From positions 93,864 through 157,863 of the forward strand of contig JAXMAR010000014.1 of assembly GCA_046350295.1 (NCBI GenBank): DNA of 64,000 bases. Reading direction: 5' to 3'. The stretch comes from JAXMAR01 sp046350295. Lineage in GTDB: Bacteria; Planctomycetota; Planctomycetia; Gemmatales; Gemmataceae. Below are positions 31,953-42,106 of the stretch, one piece after another; positions within the stretch are counted from its first letter, which is position 1; every line of letters starts with the position of its first letter. The notes beneath the pieces are model-generated. The model saw only the letters and a list, made by a program, of their open reading frames with translations. It was not told the DNA's origin and did no database searches. A program made the position numbers and the translations under genes.

Positions 31953-34900
31953 TTAGCGGTGGCTGATGGCGCCCGGGTTGGTGATGCCGCCCGTGCGGTA
32001 GCGGTCGGGCAGGAGGGTGGGGACGATCTCGAACTGGACGCCGAAGGAGTTGACGGTGGAGTTGTAGTTGAAGCCGAGGTTGACCATGAGGTCGGAGCCG
32101 ATGCGGGAGAGGACCATCTGGCTGGAGACCTGGTTGATGCCGAAGTCGTAGACGACGCTGCCGGTGAGAGCGTACTTGGCGCTGAAGGGATAGGTGATCG
32201 AGGCGATGAAGGCCTGGCTCTCGAGCGGGTTGATCTTGCGGTAGCCGAGGTAGAGGCGCGTCGTGTCGGGGCGGCCCAGCTCGGCGCCGACGTTGAAGAC
32301 GAGCGGGTTGTTGGGGACCGGCTCGTACCAGAGGCTGGAGGTGAGGGCGGTGCGGTCGCCGATGTTCCAGACCCAGTCGTATTCGAGGATGCCGACGAGC
32401 TTGCCGAAGTCGTCGCGGTTGGCGGCGGGGAAGAGGGAGGCACGCAGGTCGAGGGTCATCCAGTCGACGACGTGGTCGGCGCCGGGCAGGCCGCGGCGGG
32501 TCTGCCAGCGCTGGCTGACGCCGAGCTGGAGCACCTGGATATCGTCCTTGGTGTCGATGTAGCTGTCGATGAGACGACGGATGGCGAAGAGCTGCGGATC
32601 GAAGACCGGCGAGTTGGTGAGGGCCAGGCCGTTTTGCGGGTTGAACTTCACTTGCCAGGGGCGGATGTCGCGCAGGGCCTGGTCGCTGGCGTCGTCGTTG
32701 AGGCGGTCGAGCTGCGGATAGCGCGTGTAGGGCTGGGTGCTGCCGGCGACGTAGTAATTGTTGTAAAAGAGGATCTTGTGGTAGATGCCGTTCAGGTTGA
32801 ATAGTTCGCTGCAGATGTCCGGATAGAGCTTGGAGAAGGGAATGCTGGCGCGGACGCCGGCGGCGCCGTAGAGCCGGCCGGAGTCGTTGCCGGTCAGATC
32901 GTTGGTGTAGTAAGTCATCTCGCCCAGCACGTACGGCATGATCTTGAAGGCGCCGAACTGGAAGGGCATGGCCAGTTCTTGCGTCAGGTCGAAGCGGCCG
33001 GTGGCGTCGGTGACGTCTGTGTTCAAATAAGCGAACGACGGCTGGCTGGTCGTCCGCAGCTTGGCGTATTCGGCGCTCGCCTGCAGGTTGTACGTGAACA
33101 AGTCGAAGAACTTCTGGCCAAGGATGTAGCCGTCGGCTCGTGGCAAGAGCGCGGTCTCGGTGATCCAGGGACGCAAGTTCGGCTGCGCCTGAATGGACCA
33201 GGCCCAGTTGTCGTTCTGCTGCTTGACGTACACCCAGGCGTCCCCGTTCAGGCCGTTGAGCCATTCGTTGGGGAAATACTGCTCCAGGAAGTTCTGGTCG
33301 CTCACGGCGGCGAGCTGGCCTTTCACCTGGAAGCCGTTCGGCAAGTCGATGACCTCGAAAACCGAATTGATGCGGCCGCGGAAATCCGGGTGCGTGACCG
33401 GCACGGAGACGACGGGGTTGATGAAGATCTGCTTGCCGCGGTCGCCGCCCAAGATGTCGGTTCCGGTGTCGTAGATGCCGTAGATCTGGCCGCGGATCAG
33501 GTAGCTGTTGGGGATGCCGAAGAGGTTCTTGCCGAGGGTGTCGAAGTCGGTGCCGACGGCGGGGCCGCGCGCTGAAAGGTAGTCGAGGTTCAGGCGCCAG
33601 TGCGTGGCGGTCGGGGCCTTGACGCCGAGGAGGTCGAAAATGTCCCAGCTCGTCATGAGGCGGAAGCCGAAGACGCGGCTGTAGCCGACGCTGACGTGCT
33701 CGAGCGGGCCGAGCGGGTCGCGGATGTTGCCGGAAAGGTACGGGAAGTAGAAGACCGGCACGCCTTCGATGCGGACGAGCATGTTGCGGCCGGTGAAGAA
33801 GCGATCGTTCTCGATCTGGGGGCCGCCGGTCTTGGGATCGATGAACGGGAAGCCGAAGATCGTTTTCTTCTCGATGGTCTTCTCTTCGATGACGGTGTCC
33901 GTGACTTCGATGGTGAGCCCCGGATCGGAGGGCAGGGCGGAGGCGTAGGCCTTGGATGTCTTCGCGACCATCAACTTCGGATTGAGCTGAAGGATCTGCT
34001 CCGCTTTCAGATGGAACGGATAGCGGAGATTGGGGTCGCGGATTTCCACCTCGCCGCGCATGGCGACGGCGACGCCCCGGCCGACGTCGTAGTAGACCTC
34101 TTCGGCACGGAGGATCTGCGTCTCTTTCTCGACCTGGTTGCGGATCTCGACGTTGCCCGACAGATAGAATTCGAGGTTGTTGGCCGGCTTGCCGCTGGGC
34201 GCCTTGAGATCGCTGAGCACGTCGCCGGATTCCCCCTTGGTCCAGAAGACGAGCCGGTCGGCCTCGATGTCGAGCATGACCTTCTTCGTCTTGAGATCGG
34301 TGACGCGCAGGATGACGCCGCTGGTGATGACGACGGCGGTCTCGCCGCTTTCGAGCGGGAAGTTGCGGGCCTGGATCTCGGTCGAGGAGCGCGGCAGGAC
34401 GGTGACCTCGCGCGGCGGCTGGTCGGGCGGCGCCAAGGGGAGGGCGGGACCGGGCCGGGTGTCGGGCGCTTTGTACGGCGGCGGCGTGATGACGGCGGGG
34501 AGCGTCGGCTCGGCCCCGGGCGGCGGCGCGGGCGGGGGCGGAGGCAGGCCGATCGGCGCCGGCTCCAGCGCCTGCACGAGGCGGATATCGCCCGCAGGGG
34601 CTGGGGCAGGACGCAGAGAGCTGGTATCGGTGAGCGGAAACGGCGCGGGGGGCGCGGCGGCCGCTGTCGTGGGGCCGCCCTTGACCGTCGCCGGTGGCGG
34701 TGGCGGGCCGGGTGGGCCGGCTTTGTCGCTGGTCAGCGCGGGAATGACGGGGCCGGGCATCGTGCCGCTGAAGGGGGCGGCGAAGCCCTTCGCGATCCGC
34801 AGCGCATCCTTGTAGAGGGTGGAGGCGGCGCGGTTGTCGCTGGCGATCTTGCCGCCGGCGGTGTTGATCTTGATGCCGCCCGAGCTGGCGAATTCGAGGA

Positions 34901-35279
34901 CGGCCTGCTCGGCGGCGCGGCTCTTGCCATCCGCCTCGAGACTGGCGCCGCGGGCGAACATCTTGATGTTGAAGACGCCGGTTTTTTTCTGTCCTTCCTC
35001 GTCCACCCAGATGACGGCTTCGTTGGCGCGGGCGATGACGGAGTTCTGGGCAAAGGCGACTTTCCCCTGGAGGAGGAAGATGCGAATGCCGCCCTCCTGC
35101 CAGGTGGCGATGCTGTCGGCGAGCAGCTGGACGGGCCGGCGCGAATCAGAAGCGGAGACGAAGGACTGGCGAAGCAGAGGGTCCTGGGCGCAGAGCGGCG
35201 CGGCGAGGCAGGAGGCCAGGGCAAGGGCTCCGAGCCAGCGGAAAGGCGACCAGCATCGGTGACGGGCGGGAAGCAACAC
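31953..35279 (-). CDS. LptD-like outer-membrane LPS-assembly protein
   Basis: A 1108-residue protein with a signal peptide (LGALALASCLAAPLCAQD). LptA/OstA-type beta-jellyroll segments lie at about residues 50-160 and 305-480 (VQLLADSIATWQEGGIRIFL; QILRAEEVYYDVGRGVAVAM). Between them is a Pro-rich linker of about 130 residues. The C-terminal half is a beta-barrel: VRIEGVPVFYFPYLSG, VGYSRVFGFRLMTSWDIF, ending in alternating aromatic strands. LptD inserts LPS into the outer leaflet. It is longer than Proteobacterial LptD (about 780 residues), mostly from the linker and duplicated jellyroll. The paired cysteines of E. coli LptD are not evident. Confidence 0.8.
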   Translation of the reverse strand: MLLPARHRCWSPFRWLGALALASCLAAPLCAQDPLLRQSFVSASDSRRPVQLLADSIATWQEGGIRIFLLQGKVAFAQNSVIARANEAVIWVDEEGQKKTGVFNIKMFARGASLEADGKSRAAEQAVLEFASSGGIKINTAGGKIASDNRAASTLYKDALRIAKGFAAPFSGTMPGPVIPALTSDKAGPPGPPPPPATVKGGPTTAAAAPPAPFPLTDTSSLRPAPAPAGDIRLVQALEPAPIGLPPPPPAPPPGAEPTLPAVITPPPYKAPDTRPGPALPLAPPDQPPREVTVLPRSSTEIQARNFPLESGETAVVITSGVILRVTDLKTKKVMLDIEADRLVFWTKGESGDVLSDLKAPSGKPANNLEFYLSGNVEIRNQVEKETQILRAEEVYYDVGRGVAVAMRGEVEIRDPNLRYPFHLKAEQILQLNPKLMVAKTSKAYASALPSDPGLTIEVTDTVIEEKTIEKKTIFGFPFIDPKTGGPQIENDRFFTGRNMLVRIEGVPVFYFPYLSGNIRDPLGPLEHVSVGYSRVFGFRLMTSWDIFDLLGVKAPTATHWRLNLDYLSARGPAVGTDFDTLGKNLFGIPNSYLIRGQIYGIYDTGTDILGGDRGKQIFINPVVSVPVTHPDFRGRINSVFEVIDLPNGFQVKGQLAAVSDQNFLEQYFPNEWLNGLNGDAWVYVKQQNDNWAWSIQAQPNLRPWITETALLPRADGYILGQKFFDLFTYNLQASAEYAKLRTTSQPSFAYLNTDVTDATGRFDLTQELAMPFQFGAFKIMPYVLGEMTYYTNDLTGNDSGRLYGAAGVRASIPFSKLYPDICSELFNLNGIYHKILFYNNYYVAGSTQPYTRYPQLDRLNDDASDQALRDIRPWQVKFNPQNGLALTNSPVFDPQLFAIRRLIDSYIDTKDDIQVLQLGVSQRWQTRRGLPGADHVVDWMTLDLRASLFPAANRDDFGKLVGILEYDWVWNIGDRTALTSSLWYEPVPNNPLVFNVGAELGRPDTTRLYLGYRKINPLESQAFIASITYPFSAKYALTGSVVYDFGINQVSSQMVLSRIGSDLMVNLGFNYNSTVNSFGVQFEIVPTLLPDRYRTGGITNPGAISHR

Positions 35280-35441
35280 GTCGCCTCCATGCGACCTGCG
35301 CGCGGCCGATCCGCGGCATGCTAGATACGATCAAGCGAGCGGCGGATTATAAAAGGGGGGAAAGAGGTGTCAAGCCCAGCCGGGGCCGGCGTCCCACGTC
35401 TTGCCCGGGGCATGGAGAGGCGCGTCGGGCGCCGACGCCGC

Positions 35442-35750
35442 TCAGTGGCCCTGGTTTGCCTGGTCCGCCGGCGTTTCGGGAAGGTTCGGGGAAGGGGTGG
35501 TCTCTTCGGGCTTGGCCGAGATGGGCAGGCCGAGAACCTTCAGTATCGCCGCGCCAACGCTGAAGAAGACCGCCCCGCCGACGATGGGAAGCATGACGGC
35601 CGCGTACCGGGGCAGCGTCTCGCCGGTCGCCGGGTTGCGCCAGCGCAAGAGCGGCAGCGCCACCGCGACAATCGCGCCGAGGCTGAGAAGCATGAGCAGA
35701 CAGCCGGCGGTGGTCGGTCTGCTCTTGTCCTGAGGGTCGGGCTTGGGCAT
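35442..35750 (-). CDS. Small two-helix membrane protein (102 aa)
   Basis: Two hydrophobic segments (TAGCLLMLLSLGAIVAVALP, and AAVMLPIVGGAVFFSVGAAI) flank a short basic loop. The ends are polar and Pro-rich. No family is recognised. It is encoded between the LptD gene and the DUF433 gene, on the LptD strand but upstream of its start. Confidence 0.5.
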   Translation of the reverse strand: MPKPDPQDKSRPTTAGCLLMLLSLGAIVAVALPLLRWRNPATGETLPRYAAVMLPIVGGAVFFSVGAAILKVLGLPISAKPEETTPSPNLPETPADQANQGH

Positions 35751-35794
35751 CGGGGGTCTTTCATTCGCGTGATGCGATCCGGTAGAATGCTACT

Positions 35795-36148
35795 ATGAAA
35801 CCGACCACATCGCTAGCCTGGCAATACCTGGCGCCGAACCCGAGTTCCTGTTACAAGCAGCTCTTCATCAAGGGGACGCGCCTCCGCGCGCGGGTCCTCT
35901 ACGGTCTCTTCGCCAGCGCGGAAGAGCCGATGACCCCGGACGAGATCGCGGCCGAGTTCACCCTTCCCCTCGAAGCGGTGCAGGAAGCGATCGCCTACGG
36001 CCAGAGCAATCCGCCGGAGGTGCGCGAGGATCTGGAGCGGGAGGAGCGATTGATGGCGGCGAGCGGGATGAACGACCCGGACTATAAGCTGGGGGGACGT
36101 TTCAAGGTCGTGCCGCCGGAAGAAGGCGCCCGTATCCTCAAGTCATGA
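35795..36148 (+). CDS. DUF433-type (VapB-like) protein, apparently truncated by TGA
   Basis: LAPNPSSCYKQLFIKGTRLR, then ARVLYGLFASAEEPMTPDEI and VQEAIAYGQSNPPEV, follow the DUF433 HTH pattern found in antitoxins. The frame stops with TGA at 36146-36148, but translation of the same frame past this codon (LEASGVPIKDEFIILNQWR, stop 36206-36208) looks like native protein. The stop is therefore probably a nonsense mutation that removes the last 20 residues. No toxin gene follows on this strand. Confidence 0.65.
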   Translation: MKPTTSLAWQYLAPNPSSCYKQLFIKGTRLRARVLYGLFASAEEPMTPDEIAAEFTLPLEAVQEAIAYGQSNPPEVREDLEREERLMAASGMNDPDYKLGGRFKVVPPEEGARILKS

Positions 36149-36214
36149 CTCGAAGCCTCCGGCGTTCCGATCAAAGACGAGTTCATCATCCTCAACCAGT
36201 GGCGCTAGGGCCGA

Positions 36215-37099
<885 letters not shown>

Positions 37100-37200
37100 C
37101 GGCTCATTGTAGTGCGGCGCAGGTTCGGTACGGTCGCAATCGCGCCACGCTTTGGTTGCCCGGCGCGCGCAAGTTTGCGCCCCCACGGCCACGGAGCATA

Positions 37201-37710
37201 CTACTGGACCGCGTGCAGTTCCCTTTGCAGCCGCTGGAGTTGGTCGCGAAGCGGCGTCAGTTGCGCGTCGAGCATTTGTTGCACGACGGCCCGTGAAACC
37301 GGCGCGTCCGTCGTTGCGGCGATTGGTGTGGCGTCGCGAGCGTTGCGGGCGTGCAGGTGGGCTCGCACAATGGCGCTGACCAACTGGCCAACCGAAGCCT
37401 TTGCGCCGCTCGATTTTTCGATCTGGGCGACCATTTCTTCCAACGTCTTGATGTCAGCAGCGCTCAGGGGTACGCGACAGATTTCGGTGGCGTCGGCCAG
37501 CGCCGGGCGGCCGCCGCTGGAGCGCAGCCGGGATAGAAGCTGCGTCCCCAATTCAGCCAAGCTGATCAAGTCGAGGCTCGGCGCCGACCGCGCGGCTTCA
37601 CTCGCGCCGAGGGCGGTAGCCAGCTCGTCAGGCTCGATTCGCCGCTTCGACTTGTCGGTGATCTCGATCTTCTTGGGATTCGCGCCGACGATTTCGACCT
37701 TCTTGGCCAT
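37201..37710 (-). CDS. Hypothetical protein (169 aa), second gene of a pair
   Basis: It begins MAKKVEIVGANPKKIEITDK and continues with a helical middle (VPLSAADIKTLEEMVAQIEK, then ASVGQLVSAIVRAHL). It ends in a coiled coil (QMLDAQLTPLRDQLQRLQRE). It might form a DNA-binding or scaffolding dimer. It starts two bases after the stop of the preceding gene. Confidence 0.55.
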   Translation of the reverse strand: MAKKVEIVGANPKKIEITDKSKRRIEPDELATALGASEAARSAPSLDLISLAELGTQLLSRLRSSGGRPALADATEICRVPLSAADIKTLEEMVAQIEKSSGAKASVGQLVSAIVRAHLHARNARDATPIAATTDAPVSRAVVQQMLDAQLTPLRDQLQRLQRELHAVQ

Positions 37711-37712
37711 TG

Positions 37713-38111
37713 TTATTCCGCCGCGGGGGGATCGTATTGGTCAATCGACCAGAATTTGCCATCAAACTCGATGACGACCCTGCCTTGTTTGGTCTCTCGT
37801 CCGAAGCGATGTAGGAACTCCCGCAACCTGGGAATGTTGGCGATCATCTTTTCCGGATCGATGTAGGTGTAGATGATCTTGGTCTGCTCCCAAAGGTCGG
37901 TTCCGTCGGGTCTGCGCCAGGTTCCTTCGACCGGGGGAAATGCCGTGGCGCCATCGCCGATCGCTGTGAGCAACTCCTGGGCTTCGTTGCACCAGGTTGC
38001 GTGGTCCGCTAACGCGGCGCCGTCTCTGTCTTTGTTCGGAATGTAAACCGTCAAACGTTGTGCGGATGGCTCGTCGGTGGCGCCCAACGCCTTCCCAAGA
38101 TCCAATTCCAT
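37713..38111 (-). CDS. Hypothetical protein (132 aa), first gene of a pair
   Basis: RLTVYIPNKDRDGAALADHA, then WCNEAQELLTAIGDGATAFP, EQTKIIYTYIDPEKM and FLHRFGRETKQGRVVIEFDG outline a compact alpha/beta protein. I have seen this pattern only as unnamed small proteins of mobile regions. The 90 bases upstream (38112-38200) are conspicuously AT-rich for this genome and include TTGACT and TTGACA-like hexamers on the minus strand, so a promoter for the pair is likely. Confidence 0.55.
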   Translation of the reverse strand: MELDLGKALGATDEPSAQRLTVYIPNKDRDGAALADHATWCNEAQELLTAIGDGATAFPPVEGTWRRPDGTDLWEQTKIIYTYIDPEKMIANIPRLREFLHRFGRETKQGRVVIEFDGKFWSIDQYDPPAAE

Positions 38112-38210
38112 CGGGTCTGCCCCTATGTCAAGTATTTACTTTTTATCTAACAAGTCAATCCATAGACATCTTTTTGTACATAATGTCGGCCCTGGGGTGA
38201 TTTGCTTCGA

Positions 38211-39677
<1,467 letters not shown>

Positions 39678-39843
39678 TGCAAGACCATTGGTTTTTCGTC
39701 ACGGCCGTATTCATCTTATGGAGCGCCCCCGGTCAACCGACCCCTGCCATGCCGCCGCCACGCCCCACACGCCCTCAATTCTCTCGCTCTATCGACCTGG
39801 CGGCGGCAGCGGGGTAAAATGCACGCGCATGAAGGAGAACAAC

Positions 39844-40083
39844 ATGCCCCCTATTTCCATCGACGCCGAACTGTCCACCAGGCTCGCCGCGGTGAACACC
39901 ACGGTCGACCTGTGCGACCCCTCCGGCCGGATCGTCGGCCGCTTCGTCCCGCTGCTCGATCTTACCGGCTGGGTCCCTTTGTCTCCGGGCATCACCGATG
40001 AGGAACGCCAGAGGCGAAAGAAGTCGGACGAGCCGCGCTATACCACGGCGGAAGCCAAGCGGTACCTGGGGCTGGACAAGTGA
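39844..40083 (+). CDS. Small antitoxin-like protein (79 aa)
   Basis: Start ATG 39844 is preferred over 39829 because AAGGAG sits seven bases before it. The sequence TVDLCDPSGRIVGRFVPLLD, with C-terminal RYTTAEAKRYLGLDK, resembles short antitoxins found before RelE-like toxins. Its stop overlaps a GTG that opens the toxin frame. The regulatory target would be its own promoter. Confidence 0.6.
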   Translation: MPPISIDAELSTRLAAVNTTVDLCDPSGRIVGRFVPLLDLTGWVPLSPGITDEERQRRKKSDEPRYTTAEAKRYLGLDK

Positions 40084-40351
40084 TTTCTTTTCGCATCGAA
40101 TGGATGCGCTCCGGCCTCGACGATTTCAAGGCCTCCTCGCATCGGCGGATCCGGACTTTCGGTTAGCGGTTGCCGCAGCCATGGAACGCGCCGAGCTTCG
40201 TCTTTCCGAGATGCCTTTGACCTTGGGAGAGTCGCGTGACGAGGGTGAGCGGATCGCGTTCTTTCCACCGCTCGCGGTCGAGTATTGTGTCGTTCCTGAC
40301 GCTGAACTCGTGGTGATCTTCCATGTCGGCGCCTATGGCAAGCAAGAATAA
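40080..40351 (+). pseudogene. RelE/ParE-like toxin, frameshifted
   Basis: GTG 40080 opens ISFRIEWMRSGLDDFKA, whose frame then ends at 40164-40166. The remaining conserved part, LLASADPDFRLAVAAAMERA, then LSEMPLTLGESRDEGERIAF and VVIFHVGAYG, continues in the next frame after a one-base loss near 40130. The combined protein of about 90 residues resembles a plasmid-stabilisation toxin paired with the upstream antitoxin. As written the toxin is inactive. Confidence 0.6.
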
Positions 40352-40667
40352 CACGAGCTTGACGCTCCTCATTCCCTTTACATTCCTCGCCGCGGCCGCC
40401 CCCGCCGCCGAGCCCTGGGCTGACCCCGCGCTGCGCCCAGCCAAAGGTCTCATCCTCTGGCTCGACGCCGCCCGCCAGCCTGCCGCCTGGAAAGCCAACG
40501 GCAAGCCGACGCTCGAAAACGCCGCCCCTTTCGACGTCTTCTACGACGCTTCCGGCCATCGTCTCCACTTCACGCAACGCCTCGCCGCCAGCCAGCCGCG
40601 CTTCCTCTCCAAGGGGGACAGCGCCCTCGTCCGTTTCGATGGGAAGGATGACTTTCTGGGCGCGGCC

Positions 40668-40696
40668 CTCCGGGGGCTTACGCCGCCCGGCTCGCC
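40668..40696. repeat. Family C repeat inside the large gene
   Basis: A copy of CTCCGGGGGCTTACGCCGCC with the following CGGCTCGCC is carried in frame and adds about ten residues (LRGLTPPGSP) to the LamG domain. It is the only family C copy seen outside the phage-like module. Confidence 0.8.
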
Positions 40697-42064
40697 TGCC
40701 AAGCTGGATGAGTTCACGCTTTTCCTCGTCGCCATTCCGCGATCCAATCGCGGCGCCTTCGAAGGCTTCTTCGCATCGCATGAGACGGGGAAGAACGATT
40801 ACGTCACCGGCTTCAATGTCGACATGAACTATGGCGTCACGCCAACGCTCAGCCAGCTCAACGTCGAAGGCAAGGGCTTCGGCGGCGCCGTCAATCTGCT
40901 GAAGAAGCCGCGGCCTTTCGGGCAGCCGTTCGTCATCGAAGTCCACGGCGACTCGGGCGCCATCCGTCTCTTCATTGACGGCGTCGCCGAAGGCCAGCGC
41001 AAACGCGGCAAGGGGCCGATCTCGCTCGACGCCCTCGTCCTCGGCGCCCGCTGCTACTCCAACTCCAAGGACCCGCCCTTCATCCAGGGCTTCCTCGACG
41101 GCGACATCGCCGAGGTGCTGCTCTACGACCGCATCTTGACAGATGACGAGATCAGAGAAGTCCGCGCTCGCCTGCTCAAGACCGCGTCACGCCTGAAAGA
41201 CGCCTTCCCCGCGACCCCGGCCGCCATCGACGGTCACCTGCCCACCACCGTTGCCGATCCGCCGCTGGTGCAGATGCTCGTCCCCGGCTTCACCGTCCAC
41301 GAATTGCCGCTCGACCTCAAGAACATCAACAACCTTCGCTACCGCCCCGACGGCAAGCTCGTCGCCCTCGGCTACGACGGCAATATCTGGCTCCTCTCCG
41401 ATACCGACGGCGACGGCCTCGAAGACAAGGCCGAGCTTTTTTGGGACAACAAGGGCCGGCTCATCTCCCCCATCGGCATGGCCCTCACGCCCCCCGGCTA
41501 CAAGCTCGGCGAAGGCGTCTTCGTCGCCAGCAAGGGAAAGGTTTCCCTCATCGTCGACACCGACGGCGACGGCAAGGCCGACAAGGAGATCGTCGTCGCC
41601 TCCGGCTGGAAGCCGCTCCCCGTCAACGTCGACGCCCTCGGCGTCGCCCTCGACAAGGACGGCGCCATCTACTTCGGGCTCGGCACGGCCGACTACGCCA
41701 ACGCCTACCTCAAAGACAAGGACGGCAAAGGCCATTTCGACATCAAGAGCGAGCGCGGCACGATCCAGAAGGTCTCGGCCGACTTCAAGAAACGCGAGAC
41801 CGTCTGCACCGGCATCCGCTTCCCCGTCGGCATGGCCTTCAACCGCCTTGGCGATCTCTTCTGCACCGACCAGGAAGGGGCGACCTGGCTCCCCAACGGC
41901 AACCCCTTCGACGAGCTCCTCCACATCCAACCCGGCCGCCACTACGGCTTCCCCCCGCGCCATCCGAAATGGCTGCCGGACGTCGTCGACGAGCCAAGCG
42001 TGTTCGACTATGGGCCGCAGCATCAATCGACTTGCGGCCTCGTCTTCAACGAGCCTGTTCTTAG

Positions 42065-42106
42065 CTCCTCTCCCCGCCGCGGGGGGAGGGGCTGGTGAGG
42101 GAGTGG
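42065..42106. repeat. Family B repeat breaking the large gene
   Basis: CTCCTCTCCCCGCC and GGGGGGAGGGG arms with a GCTGGTGAGGGAG tail. The frame of the large gene changes here. Confidence 0.75.

Noticed and set aside
32000..35300. Long plus-strand frames over the LptD gene
   Set aside because: They are low-complexity Asp/Gly/Val/Glu-rich antisense translations. The minus-strand LptD has a signal peptide and continuous domains.
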